A stretch of DNA of 64,000 nucleotides from Citrus sinensis. Lineage: Eukaryota; Streptophyta; Magnoliopsida; Sapindales; Rutaceae. The first letter of the stretch is position 1. The number at the start of each line of letters is the position of its first letter. Of this stretch, positions 10,171 through 23,967 are shown in pieces. Below the pieces are notes generated by a model. That model was not told where the DNA came from and did no database searches. It worked only from the letters and a program-made list of their open reading frames with translations. A program made the position numbers and the translations under genes. The stretch covers positions 26,075,001-26,139,000 of the forward strand of contig NC_068563.1 in assembly GCF_022201045.2 (NCBI RefSeq), read 5' to 3'.

Positions 10171-13100
10171 TCATCTAGCTACCACTTCCAAAAATGATAC
10201 ATCATAAGCCGAACATTTTTCCAATTTTGTTGTAGATAATAGTTCAATCCCAATTTCATCAACTTGTTTTGAGAAAGCAGGCTTCTTGGGAGTATTTATA
10301 TTTGTGGTTTCATTCTTGAGCATTGAGGAAACTTCCAGCATTGAAGGTCTATCGTTTGGATTCTCCTGGACACATAACAAAGCTATTTCCAGACATCTCA
10401 TTAATTTACAAGGGGAATTTCTATCGTCTAGTGATGAATCCACAAACTCCACGCCTTTGCCACCTTTCCACAACTCATATGCCTGAAATTATCAAGTACC
10501 ATTTTGTTACATAATTTATACTTCTTAATTAAGTGCGCATATGTGTGCCCAAGGTTACCATAGCCGAAGAAACTTACGTGCTCTAGAATGCTTAAATTTT
10601 CATTGATGCCACATAACATTGAAAGCCTCTTTCCACTTATGATTTGTAGAAGTAAAACTCCAAAACTAAAAACGTCTGATTTGGTAGAGTATACACCTTG
10701 TCTGGCGTACTCAGGAGGAATATAGCCGCTGCATTCAAAATAACCAACAATAAGTAAGGAACTTTGCAATTTAACAAATTTGTAAAACCCATTTTACCGT
10801 GTGATAAAAGTCCATCCTGCATTTTATTAAAGAGCTGGATTCCTTATTCGAAACCCAATATATGTTTAACAAACAGAAGCTTGAGTAAAGGACATCATTT
10901 AGATGTAATATACTTACATTGTTCCCACAACTTGTTCTGTATTCGCTTCGAGACTATCTTTTGCAAAAATCCTAGCCATACCAAAATCTGAAATTTTAGG
11001 TTTCATATCTTCACCTAACAAAACATTACTGGCTTTCAAGTCTCGATGGATAATAGTCCGTCTTGAGTATTCTTGGAGGTATAAAAGCCCTTGAGTTATC
11101 CCTTCAATGATGTGAACACGTTTTTTCCAATCCAAAATAAACCTTCTGACGGGATCTACAACAAATATATAGTTTTAGACAATAAGTGATATGCAAATTA
11201 ATTATTTACACGATTAATACTAACTTGATTTAAGAACAAACCAAAAAAGTAGCAATCCAAGCTTTTGTTTGGCATGTACTCATAGACTAGCATCCGTTCC
11301 TCACTGTCAATGCAAAAACCTAAAACTCTAATAAGATTTACATGTTGGAGTTTTGCAGTAAGCATAATCTCATTCTTAAACTCCTCAAGTCCCTGTGTGG
11401 ATCCTTTCGAAAGTTTCTTCACTGCTATCACCTCTCCGCAGGGTAGTACACCCTGCAACCAAAAAAAAAAAAGTTCATATAAAGCTTTCACTAATTAAAT
11501 AAGTTGAGAAATGTTTGCCAAACAATGTGTTTCCCTCCAAAGTTGAGGGCACCATTTTAAGTCCTTTAAGTCCCCATAGACGCATGAATCTCCTCTCACA
11601 AAATATGGATATGGGTAGACATATCTTCCTAAATATTAGTAGAAGTAGTTATATCTCTCTAGTGTGAGGTTAGAGGTCTCATGTCTAATAGGTATAGATT
11701 TTTAAATTATATGTTTTGGGCCTCTGAATTTTACTCTTAAGTGTATGAATTCAAATTTCCGACAGAACCCAAATTGTAACATTTGTGGATTTTGTGTGTG
11801 TGTGTGTGTGTGTGTGTTACCTTGTAAACAGGACCATATCCACCTTCCCCAAGCTTATTTCTAACTGAAAATCCCTCGGTGGCCGCCTCAATATCAGCCA
11901 AACTGTATACTCTGAGGTTAGGAACATTTCTGTTAAAGTCTCCAGCTTCTGCTTCATCATTTGCTCTCGTGTTTGACGCTTTAGCAGAGTCCTCTGTTCC
12001 TAACATCAACCAAGAGTAAATATTAGATAATTAATTAAATGTCAGTCTCAGTTACATGTATATGAATGAAATACATTCTTAATTATAATTGATAGCTGAA
12101 ATTTGTCACCTTCAATTAACTTGAACATTTTCATCCTGTTGTATTTATATGCACAAAAGCCTAGAAGGAGTGTCAAAGCTGCCGTTGCAGTCAAAATGAG
12201 CGCCGAGGATAGACGCCACTTATTACTATGTTCATCTTTTTCAGCTGAAGCAGAAGTAATCCTGTCTTTTTGTGCTGGAAATATGTATAGTTCACCAATT
12301 AATAATAACTAGCTAGAGATACCATAACAATCATTATTAATCAGAGCGAACAATTATTGCATATATAAATACCTGCAGCTTGAGAAAGCACCCAATTATG
12401 ATCATCAAAAGGAACTCGCCACACATAGTAACCAAGCAATCTCTTCTCTTTGGCATAGGCGATCTTAGCTCTAACAGCCTCCACATCATCAAAACCAAAC
12501 CAAACCGTCCCAGTGGAGAAGTAATTCACCACATAAGTTGAATTGTACATAACTTGAACATTAGGAGCATAGTTCTTGATGTGATTCTTGATAGTCCTAT
12601 AGGTCACAAGGCCATCATTAGTCAAAGCTGGTCCTGTTGCTGCTGCTCCAATACCATTGTCTTCAGGTTTCACAAGCCTCCATGCATAGCCATAGAAAGG
12701 CAAAGACATAGCCAACTTATCAGCCGATAGCCCTCTCTCAATCCATGCCTTTAAAACCTGATCGGTACTTTTAGCAAAGCCGCCGCTACTTGAGCCATGG
12801 AGAGCCGCAGGTGGCGCAGTGAAGTTTGTTGACGAAGGCTTGTAGTAGTTAGCAGTAACTGCATGAACCCAATTCAAGTTTCGTTGCATCGAATTCAAAA
12901 GATATGAATTCGCTGGTGGTGAATAACGAAATCTTGCGGTCAAAATCAGCGGGGATTGCTGGCGACTAGAGTTTATTGCCTCTAATTTTGTAGCAGCAAT
13001 TCGCCACTCGTCAAAAAGTAAACCAATATTGAACATATCGGTGCTTGTGTTGGGAGCTGTCCAAGCAAAATCTAGGCCCTGAAAGCCATAAAGCCTAGCT

Positions 13101-13480
13101 ATTCTTATTGAAGAGTCGATGAAAGATTTTCTGTGAGAAGAATTTCTCACCATTGAAGAATATATAGAATAGTTTGTATGTCTTCCTTCTCCAATGGAGA
13201 GAAGCATAGTGATTGATGGGTTCTTTTTCTTCACAGTGTCTGCGAATTTGGCGATTTGATTTTCATCGGATGGTAATGATAAAGATAGCTGGTAAGTGGT
13301 AGAATTGATATCAGCAGAAGAGCAAATAAGGTGAGTGAAGAGATCATAATTTATGCCCGAAATGGTGGACACTTCGCTTAGATTCAAGTAACCGACCCTA
13401 ATCCACGGTTTTGCGTTCGCTGGATGAAGTTCTGAATAGAGCAACGTGTGCAAGATGATGCTGATAATTATGGATGCCAT
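10171..13480 (-). CDS. B-type chitinase-like receptor kinase (gene B)
   Basis: Predicted exons (minus strand): 12373-13480, 12110-12274, 11821-11999, 11242-11452, 10918-11155, 10578-10728, 10171-10482. All introns are GT-AG; the total of 2364 nt encodes 787 aa in one frame. Residues 1-23 look like a signal peptide. Residues 25-368 are a GH18 (class V chitinase-like) domain whose DxDxE motif reads D137-F-A-W-T141, so the catalytic glutamate is absent. Residues 391-412 form the membrane helix. The kinase has glycine loop [10 protein letters not shown] (475-484), K496, HRD 591-593 and DFG 611-613, an RD-type Ser/Thr kinase of the plant receptor-kinase (Pelle) family. Likely plasma-membrane receptor with an extracellular glycan-binding or decoy domain, comparable to tobacco CHRK1; the ligand is unknown. 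A (TG)n tract lies four bases inside intron 3. Confidence 0.88.
11793..11817. repeat. TG microsatellite beside a splice donor in gene B
   Basis: About twelve TG repeats (CA on the coding strand) immediately follow the intron 3 donor GTAA of gene B. The corresponding tract in gene F is alternating GC. Confidence 0.9.
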
Positions 13481-16400
13481 TTAAGACTTTGTTAGGAATG
13501 GAAATGAATGCACACTAAGAGAAATTAAATAAACACTAGTTTCACAGTTCATTTAGGTTCTTATTAAACTATTAACGCATAGGTTCATTTCGTTCCAAAA
13601 AAAGTCTTATGTGCTCCTGATAGGGACACATACATTGCATGTTAAGATGATGATAGGCGATGCGACCATTTCCTAAGAACTAAGATTTTCTTCTATCGCG
13701 TGGCTGACTTTTCATGAAGAAAAATGATGCTTTGGTTGTCATTTGGTTAAACTGATGACAAATTTCGGGTTACAAATATCAGTATTGTTTTATTAAACAA
13801 TAAAAGACAAAAAATAATTTTACATGCATGTTGAAGGTAATATTGCAGTCTTTTGAGCATGTGTTGAATTTCATTCCCGTGCATTCATTTCATTAGTGTC
13901 CGTCTCTAATTGGTTGCGGCCTAACGCAATTGGAATCAAACATTTAAGTGTCATGTACTCTTAAACCATCCATTAGCTATCTTTGATCATTGCCTTTGTA
14001 TCATGTGAAATATTTGTAGAACCTCCGGAAGCTTGTCAATTTTTTGCACGCATCTAATAGCTCATTGATGCATTTGTTAATTAGAGATCTATGCCTGGGA
14101 TTTGGTGGTGGTGGTTTGAAGATAAATGTTAAATAAAGTGTTATTAGATTTTAAAAGATCTCATTGATATAGACAGCGAGGAAACGCGCGTATATGGATC
14201 TTGGCATTTTGGGGCAATCTGAAAATTCAGCCATAAGTGTGCATGGCCCCCCTCATAATGAGTTTTAGATATTTGGCAATCAAATTCCAAAATAATGGGT
14301 ACTGCTCAACATGGCTTTTTCAATGGACTTATCATTATTATTATTATTTGGCAATGAAAGAGTACTACATCTGAGCTTAGGTAAGTTACCAGTAATTGCC
14401 TGACTGCTATAAAAGAGAAAAGCATGAACATGAAGCAGAGAAAGTGTTTGTGCTGTTACTATTCACGTTGATGCACCCGTGGGGCGTATTTATCGCTGTA
14501 ATTACTCGAGAGTTCGAATAATAATAAAAGAACCTTATTAAACAACCTTTTTTCTCTGTGTGTCTGCTGGCTGTAGTGCTCTGAAAAGAATAACGTGTTT
14601 AATGCATGTAAATACACCTCAGAATTAGTTAAGAATGACTTGATCAAACTAAACATTTTCTCTCGACTCAAAAAGTAGTTATTGGACTAATTAAGAGTCT
14701 AATCCCTTTAATAAATATTCAAAAAGGGTTACTGTCACTACTTCAGTCCTTGTTGTTTTATATATATATATATATAAAGGATATTTAGAGAAACATCACA
14801 TAAATCCTTCCTAATTACATTTTGTTTCATTCAAGTTCTTGACTTAATTTGACTGCTTGGAAAAATTAGTAAAAAGGTAAAAATAAAAAAAATGTAAATT
14901 CTAGTTACTAGACTAAATATATAGTGTAAATTTGCAGCAACTAGCAAAAGTTTAGAATATGAAAAATCCTATTTCATTTAAGAAATAATGAAAATTCTAA
15001 TCATTTTCACAAAAAAAAAAAAAAAATTCTCTGATAGTTTGAAAACTAAGATTTTAAGGTCCTTTTACAATAACCATAATTAACATGAATTTACTAAATT
15101 AGGCAAACTCAAATTATTATTACATAATAAAATTTTACTACCGGAAATAAGAAAACAAAACAAATAGCACTTAAATCTTATATCTAAAAAAAATCCTGAA
15201 AACAATAAAAAAAAAAGATAACTGAAACTTGCAAAATGACCATGAAAGAAATGAAATTTCCGGCCGAACCAAGGGGCTGATACGCATAGCATTATCGGAC
15301 TAAATTCATCTCACTGCAAACTTCAAACAATATATTATTTGTTTTAAATGGATGCACATAGATTAAGTTATGATCTTAAAAAATATCCTATTCATCTTAC
15401 ACAACCATTCTACATCACTATATCTATACAGTAATAATATACCCAAACATTTATGGAGCATAACTCATAGACTTCCACTAATGACAGTGAAATTTACTCT
15501 CATTTGATATAAGAGAGAGAATTGTTCTCGTTCTCCATTTACGGGGGATTAAACCAAATGGTCTATATTTTTGATTTCCTGATAAGTTGTGTAAGGTTGG
15601 GGCTCTTTGGCACAACTTTGACCAAAAGTCTTTCTCTTCGACAACCCAAAACTCGGGCCAATGGGCAATTATGAAAGTCCATTGGATGCATTGAACCAAA
15701 CTAAAAGTCCATATTTTTATTTTATTTTATATATATATTCAATAAATGAAATGAAAAAAATACAGTTGGCTAGCCGTTGCAAAGCTTCTTTGTTTGTTAT
15801 TATATAATATAATATAATTTTATATTATATTGAATATCAAAATTTTATTTCAAAATTTATTTAACACTAGTGTTTAATATAAGATACAAAACCAAAATTC
15901 TATTCAATAGTTTATTTCAAATAGTAATGACTATTAAAAATAAGAATTTACACTAATATTAAATATTAAATTCAACAATTAGTAATATTATTTAAAATAA
16001 TTATAGTATTTAAATGGTTATTTATCTTTGTTAAATAAGATTTAACATAATCCTCTGCGACATTTTTCTAAATAAGTACAGTACTGTATATAATCAAACC
16101 TAATCCTAAAAATAATCTATTCCAATCCTACCTTCCAAACATAAACATAGTAGATAATGAGAGCATGAGCTATGAGATTATAAATCGGGGACCAAGGGAC
16201 TAGAGATATCAGATATGGACCTTGAGATCATAGATCGCGGACTATTAGAGACTAAAGACCGTGGACAAATCCAAGTACAAAAAAAAAAAAGGGAATTTTA
16301 GTCAAATGTAGATTGATATTAAGGAATTCAGCAAGCAAGCTACAAGAATATCCAAAAGCGTGTAATTTATGTTTAAGGAAATAAGTGGAGATAGAGATGA

Positions 16401-16636
16401 AATTGTAAATTCATCCCAATCTTAAGTGGCTTAATTCAATATGTATGTTAGCTACAAGCACAATAAGCATGGTGATGTCTCTCTTTAACACAGGGGACAC
16501 AACAAAAACACTGTATTTTCTACCCTTTTAAAAACTTCCAATAATATGTACACGTTATATATACATGCATCACATACATGCGTCGACCATCGATGTAAAA
16601 CTAACAGCAAATTTATAGTAAACTAAAAATCATTAC
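13481..16636. other. Promoter of gene B and downstream AT-rich spacer
   Basis: No gene is supported. 13481 to about 15800 is homologous to 60055 to about 62510 upstream of gene F, apart from the small element inserted there, so it marks the duplicated module's flank. Beyond about 15800 the two copies diverge and this side becomes AT-rich single-copy-looking sequence up to the Copia element. Open frames of 70 codons or so near 14459-15699 have no recognisable content. Confidence 0.65.
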
Positions 16637-17312
16637 TGTAGTAACTTGTCAGTTTTTTAACCTTAAACAAAACAAGTTACTGCCCAAGATTTCTTAGATC
16701 AGATCAAACACAAGTTGCACAATGCTTAAGATCGAATGGAATCTGTCACAGCTTAAGTAATCAAATGGAATTTAACCAAGCACCAGAAAGAACCAAGAAT
16801 CAAAAAATAAAACCAACCAAGAACCAGAAAGATTACGTGGTTCAACAAAGCACAAAGCACTCTGTTTACATCCACGGGAAAAGTCTTTGATGAGCTTTTA
16901 TTGATTCTACAATGGAGGTTTTACACTGAGCCTTTACAAGATTCTATTCGAGAACAAAATGCACTCTTACTCTCTCTAGAACTCTCTCTACAAGACTCAC
17001 TTAGTACCATGCTTTTCTGACCCTCATTCTCAGCCTTTATAATCTGTTGCAGAGGCCAAGAAGGAATTACCAGATCGTTCAGTTTGTTAACTCGTGGATA
17101 ACAAACTTAACGAACTCATTTCAGGCTCCTGCATGTGCTTCCTCACGTGGTCACTTAAGTGGCTTATCTAAACGCGCCTCAGTCACGTCGTTTAGATGCA
17201 TATGTTTTATGCTGAGAGCAGCTGAGCTGCACGTGAGTCTCTTAAGCAATTAGAAGCCTTAAAACGTTGTCGTATTTCTGAATTCAACTTAGATTCATTT
17301 ATCAGCTTCACA
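16637..17312 (-). repeat. Copia 3' LTR
   Basis: 676-bp direct repeat of 21376-22051. On the element's strand it begins TGTGAAGCTGA and ends ACTACA, giving TG...CA ends. Confidence 0.96.
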
Positions 17313-17324
17313 TTCTCCACCTTG
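17313..17324 (-). other. Copia polypurine tract
   Basis: On the minus strand CAAGGTGGAGAA lies directly before the 3' LTR, the expected place for plus-strand DNA priming. Confidence 0.75.
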
Positions 17325-17375
17325 AATCAAAGTTTTCCTCAATCATACTCCTTCTCCTTAACCTTATGCAACCTA

Positions 17376-20300
17376 TTAGTCACATAAGCCAGCTGATTCC
17401 AGACAGGTTCTGAACTTAGCTACTGGTACTACCTTAGTAAGAGCATCTGCAGGGTTCAAATCAGTGTGTATCTTTACCATTTTCACAGCACCTCTTGACA
17501 CCTCATTTCAGATGAAATGGAGTTTGATATCTATATGCTTGGTCTTCTCATGGTGTGCTGGATTTTTACACAAGTGTATTGCACTCGAGCTGTCACAGTG
17601 AATAGGCACTGATTTCTGACTTAACCCCAATTCTGCTACTAACCCCTTGAGCCATAGTGCTTCTTTTACTGCTTCTGTAGCAGCTATATACTCTGCTTCA
17701 GTTGTTGAAAGGGCCACCACACTCTGTAAAGTAGCCTTCCAATTTATAGTACAACCATTCAGCATGAATATATAACCAGTGAGAGACCTTCTTCTGTCCA
17801 AATCCCCAGCATAGTCTGAGTCTACATACCCTCTCAGTCCATCATCTTCTTCTTTAGCTTGGCCAAATGTCAGGCCACATTTCACAGTGCCATGTAGATA
17901 CCTTAGTATCCATTTGACAGCCTTCCAATGCTCTTTGCCAGGCTGAGCCATGTACCTACTCACAACACTGACAGCATGTGCTATGTCTGGCCTTGTGAGT
18001 ACCATTGCATACATGAGGCAGCCTACTGCATTTGCATAGGGAATATTGGCCATGTCTTGTTTTTCAGCTTCTGTTTGGGGACACTGCAGGTTGCACAGCC
18101 TAAAGTGAGAAGCTAGGGGCAATTGCACAGGCTTGGCATTATCCATCTCAAACACTTCTAACACTTTCCTCAAGTATTTCTCTTGTGACAGAAATAACTT
18201 GCCCTTACCTCTGTTTCTTCTTATCTCCATTCCCAGAATCTTTCTAGCATACCCCAGATCCTTCATTTCGAATTCTGAGTTTAGCAGCACCTTGAGCTTG
18301 TCTATCTCATCTCTATCCTTACAAGCAACCAACATGTCATCTACATATAGAAGGAGATATATGTATAGACCATCCTTGATTATTTTGTAGTAAACACAAC
18401 AATCATAGTTGCATCTGACAAACTCATGCATTTGCATAAATTCATCAAATCTAAGATACCATTGCCTAGCGGACTGTTTAAGGCCATAGAGAGACTTCTC
18501 CAGTTTGCATACATTGTCTTCTTTTCCAGGGAGAGTATACCCTTCAGGCTGGGACATCAGTATCTCTTCCTCAAGTCTGCCATGTAGAAATGTTGTCTTG
18601 ACATCGAGTTGATCAAGCTCCATGTCTTGAACAGCAGTGATAGCTAGTATCACCCTGATAGAGGCATGTCTGACAACATGTGAGAAAACTTCTTTAAAAT
18701 CTATCCCTTCCTTTTGTGTATAGCCTTTAGCTACTAATCTAGCTTTGAATCTTCATGGTTCAGATCCACTTAGGCCCTCCTTGACTTTGAATATCCATTT
18801 GCACCCAACCACTCTCCTGCCTTTTGGCCTTTTAATCAGCTCCCAAGTCTTGTTTTTATAGAGTGAAGTCATTTCTTCTTCCATAGCTCTCTGCCATTCC
18901 TCTTTGAATAAGATTTGAGTTGCTTCTTTAAAGCTTTTTGGTTCCTCATCATCAATTTCATTTGCAGCTGACAGGGCATAGCCAATGAGGTCTGCATATC
19001 CAAATCTCTTTGTGGGTTTGACTTGCCTTTTGTGTCTGTCTCTTGTGAGTTGATATTCTTGAATTTGTTCCTGAGAACTTGACTGCTCTTGAGGTGATAT
19101 TGTGTCTTCTTCTTGTTCATTTACTCCACCTGAATCTGCAGTTTCAGTTCTATTTTTGAATACAGAAGACTCCACCTCAAGTTCCAATCTATCTTCTGAT
19201 CTGGATTTTTCATTTTCATCTACAGCTGCTTCACTATCTTGAATCAAACCACCTTCATTAAACACTATGTCTCTGCTTACTATACACCTAGGTGGATTAA
19301 GGTCTGTACACCAGACTTTAAACCCTTTTACTCCTTCTGGATAGCCTATGAACACACCTTTCAAGGCCCTGGGAGCAAGTTTGCCTTGACTGATGTGAAC
19401 ATAAGCTGGACATCCAAAAGCTTTCAAATTTCCATAGTCAGCAGGTTTCCCATACCATATTTCAAATGGTGTTTTGAAATTAATAGCTGTTGAGGGGATT
19501 AGGTTTACCAAATAGCATGCTGTAAGTAAGGTTTCTGCCCACAATGTTTTAGGAAGCTTACTTTGAATCAACACGCACCTTACCTTGTCCATAAGGGTCC
19601 TATTCATTCTTTCAGCCAATCCATTCTGTTGTGGTGTCATCCTTACTGTTCTATGTCTTGCAACACCTTCAGCAGCACAGAAACTGTCAAATGGCTGATT
19701 GCAAAATTCCAATCCATTGTCTGTTCTCAGTTTCTTCAACCTCTGTCCTGTTTGGTTTTCAACCAAATGTTTCCATTCCTTGAACTTCTCAAATACCTGG
19801 TCTTTGTTCTTCAAAACATACACCCAGACTTTCCTAGAGAAGTCATCTATAATGGATAAGAAATATCTATTGCCTCCAAGTGAAACATTTTGTGCTGGCC
19901 CCCACAAATCAGTGTGTGCATATTCCAATCTACCTTGTGACTTCTGATTTGATCTCTTGAAGCTACCCCGTGAAGACTTCCCTAGAACACAGACTTCACA
20001 AAATTCCAGCTTCCCAATCTTATCAGTGCCAAACATACCCTGGTGTTCCAGCTCTTTAAGCCCTTTCTCACTTATGTGTCCCAATCTTAGATGCCATATC
20101 TTTGTTTTATCTTCAGTGGACCTTTCTGATACTCCAGCCTCTCCAGATATCACCTCTCCCTCTAAGACATAAACCCCATTCTTCCTAGTCCCCTTCATGA
20201 CCAGATTTGAACCATTTAATACCCACAATTGTCCAGATTCAATCCTAATTTTACACCCAATCTGATCCAGCATTCCAAGAGAGATTAAATTCCCTTTCAA

Positions 20301-21335
20301 ATCAGGCACATGTCTAACTTGATTAATCACTCTAGTTGAACCATCATGTAACCTAAGGCTAACATTTCCAATTCCAATGATTCTACAGATTGAGTTATTT
20401 CCCATCATTATTCTACCACCATCAATCTCTTGATATTCAGTAAAGTAAGTTTTGACATGACACATATGAAAAGTGCAGCCAGAGTCCAGAACCCATTTAC
20501 CTTTTTGGCTGTTTTCTGTTGCCACACACACACCAGCAGACTCATACCCCTCTTCTTCAACTACAGCTGCATCTCCATTCTGATTTCTTGAGTCTTTAGG
20601 CTTTCTTTGCTTTTCAGGGCAATCCTTCTTAAAATGACCCTCTTTATGGCATTGAAAACACTTTAGATCTTTGTTCTTGTTCTTTTGCTTCCCTTGTTTC
20701 TTCTTCTTCTTGTTAGTCTTGAACTTTGCTGTCAATCCTTCACTTATGCCCTTCTCCAAGTGAGTTTGCTTTTCTTGAAGTCCCCTTGTGTTTAAGGTAG
20801 ATTTAACTTCATCAAGAGTCAAACTTTGTCTGCCATACATCAGTGCATCAACAAGATTCTCATAAGACTTTGGTAATGAACTGATCAGTAGAAGAGCCTT
20901 CTCTTCATCATCCAAAGCAGCATCAATGGTTTCCAGTGTGTCACACACCTTATTAAACTTATCAATATGTTCTTCCAGAGAAGATCCCTCTATCATTCTC
21001 AAGGTAAACATCCTCTTTTTAATGTAGAGTCTGTTTGCAAGAGATTTAGTCATGTAGAGACTTTCAAGCTTGGTCCACAAACCTGCCACAGTCTTTTCTT
21101 TGGCCACTTCCCTTATTACTGAGTCACCAAGACTGAGAATTATAGCACTTCTTGCTCTCTTGTTGATCTCAGCAATTTTTTCTGGAGTCTTGGATGATGA
21201 ACCCCCTTTACTGTTTTCAGACTCAATTGCATCTCCCAAACCTTGTGTGATCAGCAAAGCTTCCATTTTAATTTTCCACATATTGAAATCGTTTTTCCAT
21301 GTGAACTTCTCTAAATTAACCTTTGATAACGCCAT
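17376..21335 (-). pseudogene. Copia gag-pol polyprotein with two nonsense codons
   Basis: One frame of 1320 codons, interrupted only by TGA at 18753-18755 and 17508-17510. Order of domains: gag with the CCHC knuckle CFQCHKEGHFKKDC; aspartic protease LDSGCTFHMC; pre-integrase HLRLGH; integrase with DDF, TDNG and the QQNGLAERMNRTL block; reverse transcriptase with YVDDM; RNase H with DSDYAGD and STTEAEYIA. The start chosen is the ATG at 21335 (MALSKVNLEKF). The longer frame to 21374 would translate the primer-binding site. Both TGAs fall where Copia proteins usually have arginine (before FKARLVAKG, and after HFI), consistent with CGA to TGA changes. Apart from these the protein looks full length. 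Confidence 0.92.
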
Positions 21336-21361
21336 ACTTGGATCTAATCTGAAGATACCTT

Positions 21362-21373
21362 GCTCTGATACCA
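21362..21373 (-). other. Copia primer-binding site (tRNA-iMet)
   Basis: TGGTATCAGAGC on the minus strand, two bases inside the 5' LTR. It is the standard complement to the 3' end of plant initiator methionine tRNA. Confidence 0.93.
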
Positions 21374-21375
21374 AT

Positions 21376-22051
21376 TGTAGTAACTTGTCAGTTTTTTAAC
21401 CTTAAACAAAACAAGTTACTGCCCAAGATTTCTTAGATCAGATCAAACACAAGTTGCACAATGCTTAAGATCGAATGGAATCTGTCACAGCTTAAGTAAT
21501 CAAATGGAATTTAACCAAGCACCAGAAAGAACCAAGAATCAAAAAATAAAACCAACCAAGAACCAGAAAGATTACGTGGTTCAACAAAGCACAAAGCACT
21601 CTGTTTACATCCACGGGAAAAGTCTTTGATGAGCTTTTATTGATTCTACAATGGAGGTTTTACACTGAGCCTTTACAAGATTCTATTCGAGAACAAAATG
21701 CACTCTTACTCTCTCTAGAACTCTCTCTACAAGACTCACTTAGTACCATGCTTTTCTGACCCTCATTCTCAGCCTTTATAATCTGTTGCAGAGGCCAAGA
21801 AGGAATTACCAGATCGTTCAGTTTGTTAACTCGTGGATAACAAACTTAACGAACTCATTTCAGGCTCCTGCATGTGCTTCCTCACGTGGTCACTTAAGTG
21901 GCTTATCTAAACGCGCCTCAGTCACGTCGTTTAGATGCATATGTTTTATGCTGAGAGCAGCTGAGCTGCACGTGAGTCTCTTAAGCAATTAGAAGCCTTA
22001 AAACGTTGCCGTATTTCTGAATTCAACTTAGATTCATTTGTCAGCTTCACA
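21376..22051 (-). repeat. Copia 5' LTR
   Basis: Partner of 16637-17312, same length. The differences seen by eye are T/C in the ACGTTGYCG segment and A/G in the TTTRTCAGC segment. Confidence 0.96.
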
Positions 22052-23967
22052 ATTACTTTGAGTATAAGATATAAAAAATATCAATTAATAACCATTAGAA
22101 AATAAAAATTTATGTAATTGATGCAGATAAACGGAATCAAGTAGTAACATTTCCTTCTCATTGAAGAGAAAAGATTTTTTTTTAAAAAAAAAAAGAGGAA
22201 CGCAAATATGACAATTATTTTCTTCCGCACATGCCACGATAATCGACAATCCGACATACCAACCGCGTCTAATTGTCTGAATTCGCAAGCTTATCCAGCT
22301 TGCTCAATCGCACCGACAGACACTGACCATGGGAGATTAATCACCACTCGCAGTATTAGATGCGTGAAGGACACATTCGCCAATAATTTATAGCGGACAG
22401 TAGCATTCCCGATGCTGCACGGAGAAAAATAGTTGGATTTGCATAAGTTAAATTGACTTGACTCGAGAGAGTGAAGAATCGTGGTGGTTGCTGTTAAGCA
22501 GTCAGTACTTGTGGCGACTGCTTGGCTTACACGCAGTTCTTGGGGGTGTCGTTTGACTGTGAAATAATGAAATAAAATTTTGGCTATATTATTAAATATC
22601 ATGCTGGATTTGGAATTTTGGATGGCTTCGTTTGGACCATAAGACGCTATCTCATTCATAACGCGTTAGCAGTCCTTCTCACGGGAGAAAAACTCGGGTG
22701 GGAGCAGATGTACCATCTCAACTGCCGTTTATAAATGACTATCAAATAATTAATCAAAATTTTATTATTTACGGTTATAATTGGAATGATAAAAAATCAA
22801 TTCGATGTTATTCTTTGTGACTCTGCTTAGAATACTAAAAAATCAAGTCGACTTATTTTTTTTTTATATTGATCATTACAAATCTCTTGAATTTTTTACC
22901 TACTTCATTAACTTGTTATTTTAAGTTGTATGTAACATGGCTTCACTTTTTTTTTTCTTTACTTTATTTTACTTTGGTTTTCTTTATAACTCAAAAAAAA
23001 TTTTTGTTAAGACTGTATGAACCAATTAAAACGTCAGCTTCATACTAGAACTATGATGATTCAATAAGACCTTCAAACTAAATCCACAGATTCCATGAGT
23101 AAGAAACAATGGATCATATTTTTTCAAGTTTATGCTTTGAGTAAAATAAAAGTAGAAACAAGAATTTGAAAGAAGAAATTTAGTTATAAAAAATTGTCAA
23201 GTAATTAATTGTTTGGCATTTATTTTATGGGTCCCAACCCATGTGATCCGTAAAATGAGACACCTCATGTGATTGGGTGCGCCATGGTGCGCTAACCTCA
23301 TATAAGTTTCTCTCTTCTTACGGATATAACTGTGTATGGGTGGCATTATGTAGTGCCCCACATGGGCTCTTTAAAATTATTTTATGTGCATTTTAAACAT
23401 TCCCTCGTTATTGATTTGAAACACTAAAAATGCCTCTCTTAAATTTTAAAAATATAAAAAAAAAATTGCGTGTTTAAAGAATGCTTGATGTCTCTAGCCT
23501 AACAGTCAGCACACCTATTGTATACACTTTTACTTTTTTCTTCTCTAAACTTTCACTCCTCTTTTCTCTGATTCTTCACACTTCACTGACCTTTTATCTC
23601 TAAAAAAATTAAATTGTCTCTAGAAGCTTATTACTAATTTTCTGATCTAATTATTTACATAAGTATTCTTGAATGATTATCACTTCTTTAATTTTTTTTG
23701 GGGGATTTCTCTTGGATGAAAGAATTAAGGTTATGTTCTAAGAAAATTTTAACTCCCATTTTATAGTTTTGATAATGAGATTATCCTTAAATTTTCAATA
23801 TATGAAAATACTTCGAAACAACTATTAATTCGTTGAATGAAACATCCTAATGAATTTAGATTTTGGTACTTATTATTTATTGAACTTTTTCTTTTAAATT
23901 ACATTACTATTTGACGTGTGGCGGTATATGGTCTCTAGTCCAAATGACGAAATCAAATCACCATGTG
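22052..23967. other. Intergenic; second half duplicated at 47530-48900
   Basis: No gene recognised. A 122-codon minus-strand frame at 22291-22659 has no known motif, and I do not call it. From about 22730 the sequence aligns with 47530-48900 at high identity (AAGTCGACT, TTGATCATTA, CATGGGCTCTT and many other matches), marking an older duplication that the Gypsy element later split at 23967. Confidence 0.6.

Larger units (their letters stand above)
16637..22051 (-). mobile_element. Ty1-Copia LTR retrotransposon, complete structure
   Basis: 5415 bp. Two 676-bp LTRs, 5-bp target duplication ATTAC (16632-16636 and 22052-22056), a primer-binding site for initiator tRNA-Met next to the 5' LTR, a purine tract next to the 3' LTR, and gag-protease-integrase-RT-RNase H in Copia order on the minus strand. 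By eye the LTRs differ at two positions, so insertion was recent. Two in-frame TGA codons make this copy non-autonomous as it stands. Confidence 0.97.

Noticed and set aside
18656..18755. Programmed stop readthrough in the Copia polyprotein
   Set aside because: Plant Copia elements normally use one open frame. There are two TGAs, each at an expected arginine, with no readthrough context, so nonsense mutation is simpler.
22291..22659. 122-codon minus-strand open frame
   Set aside because: No recognisable domain, signal or paralogue, and it sits in spacer. Not enough to call a gene.
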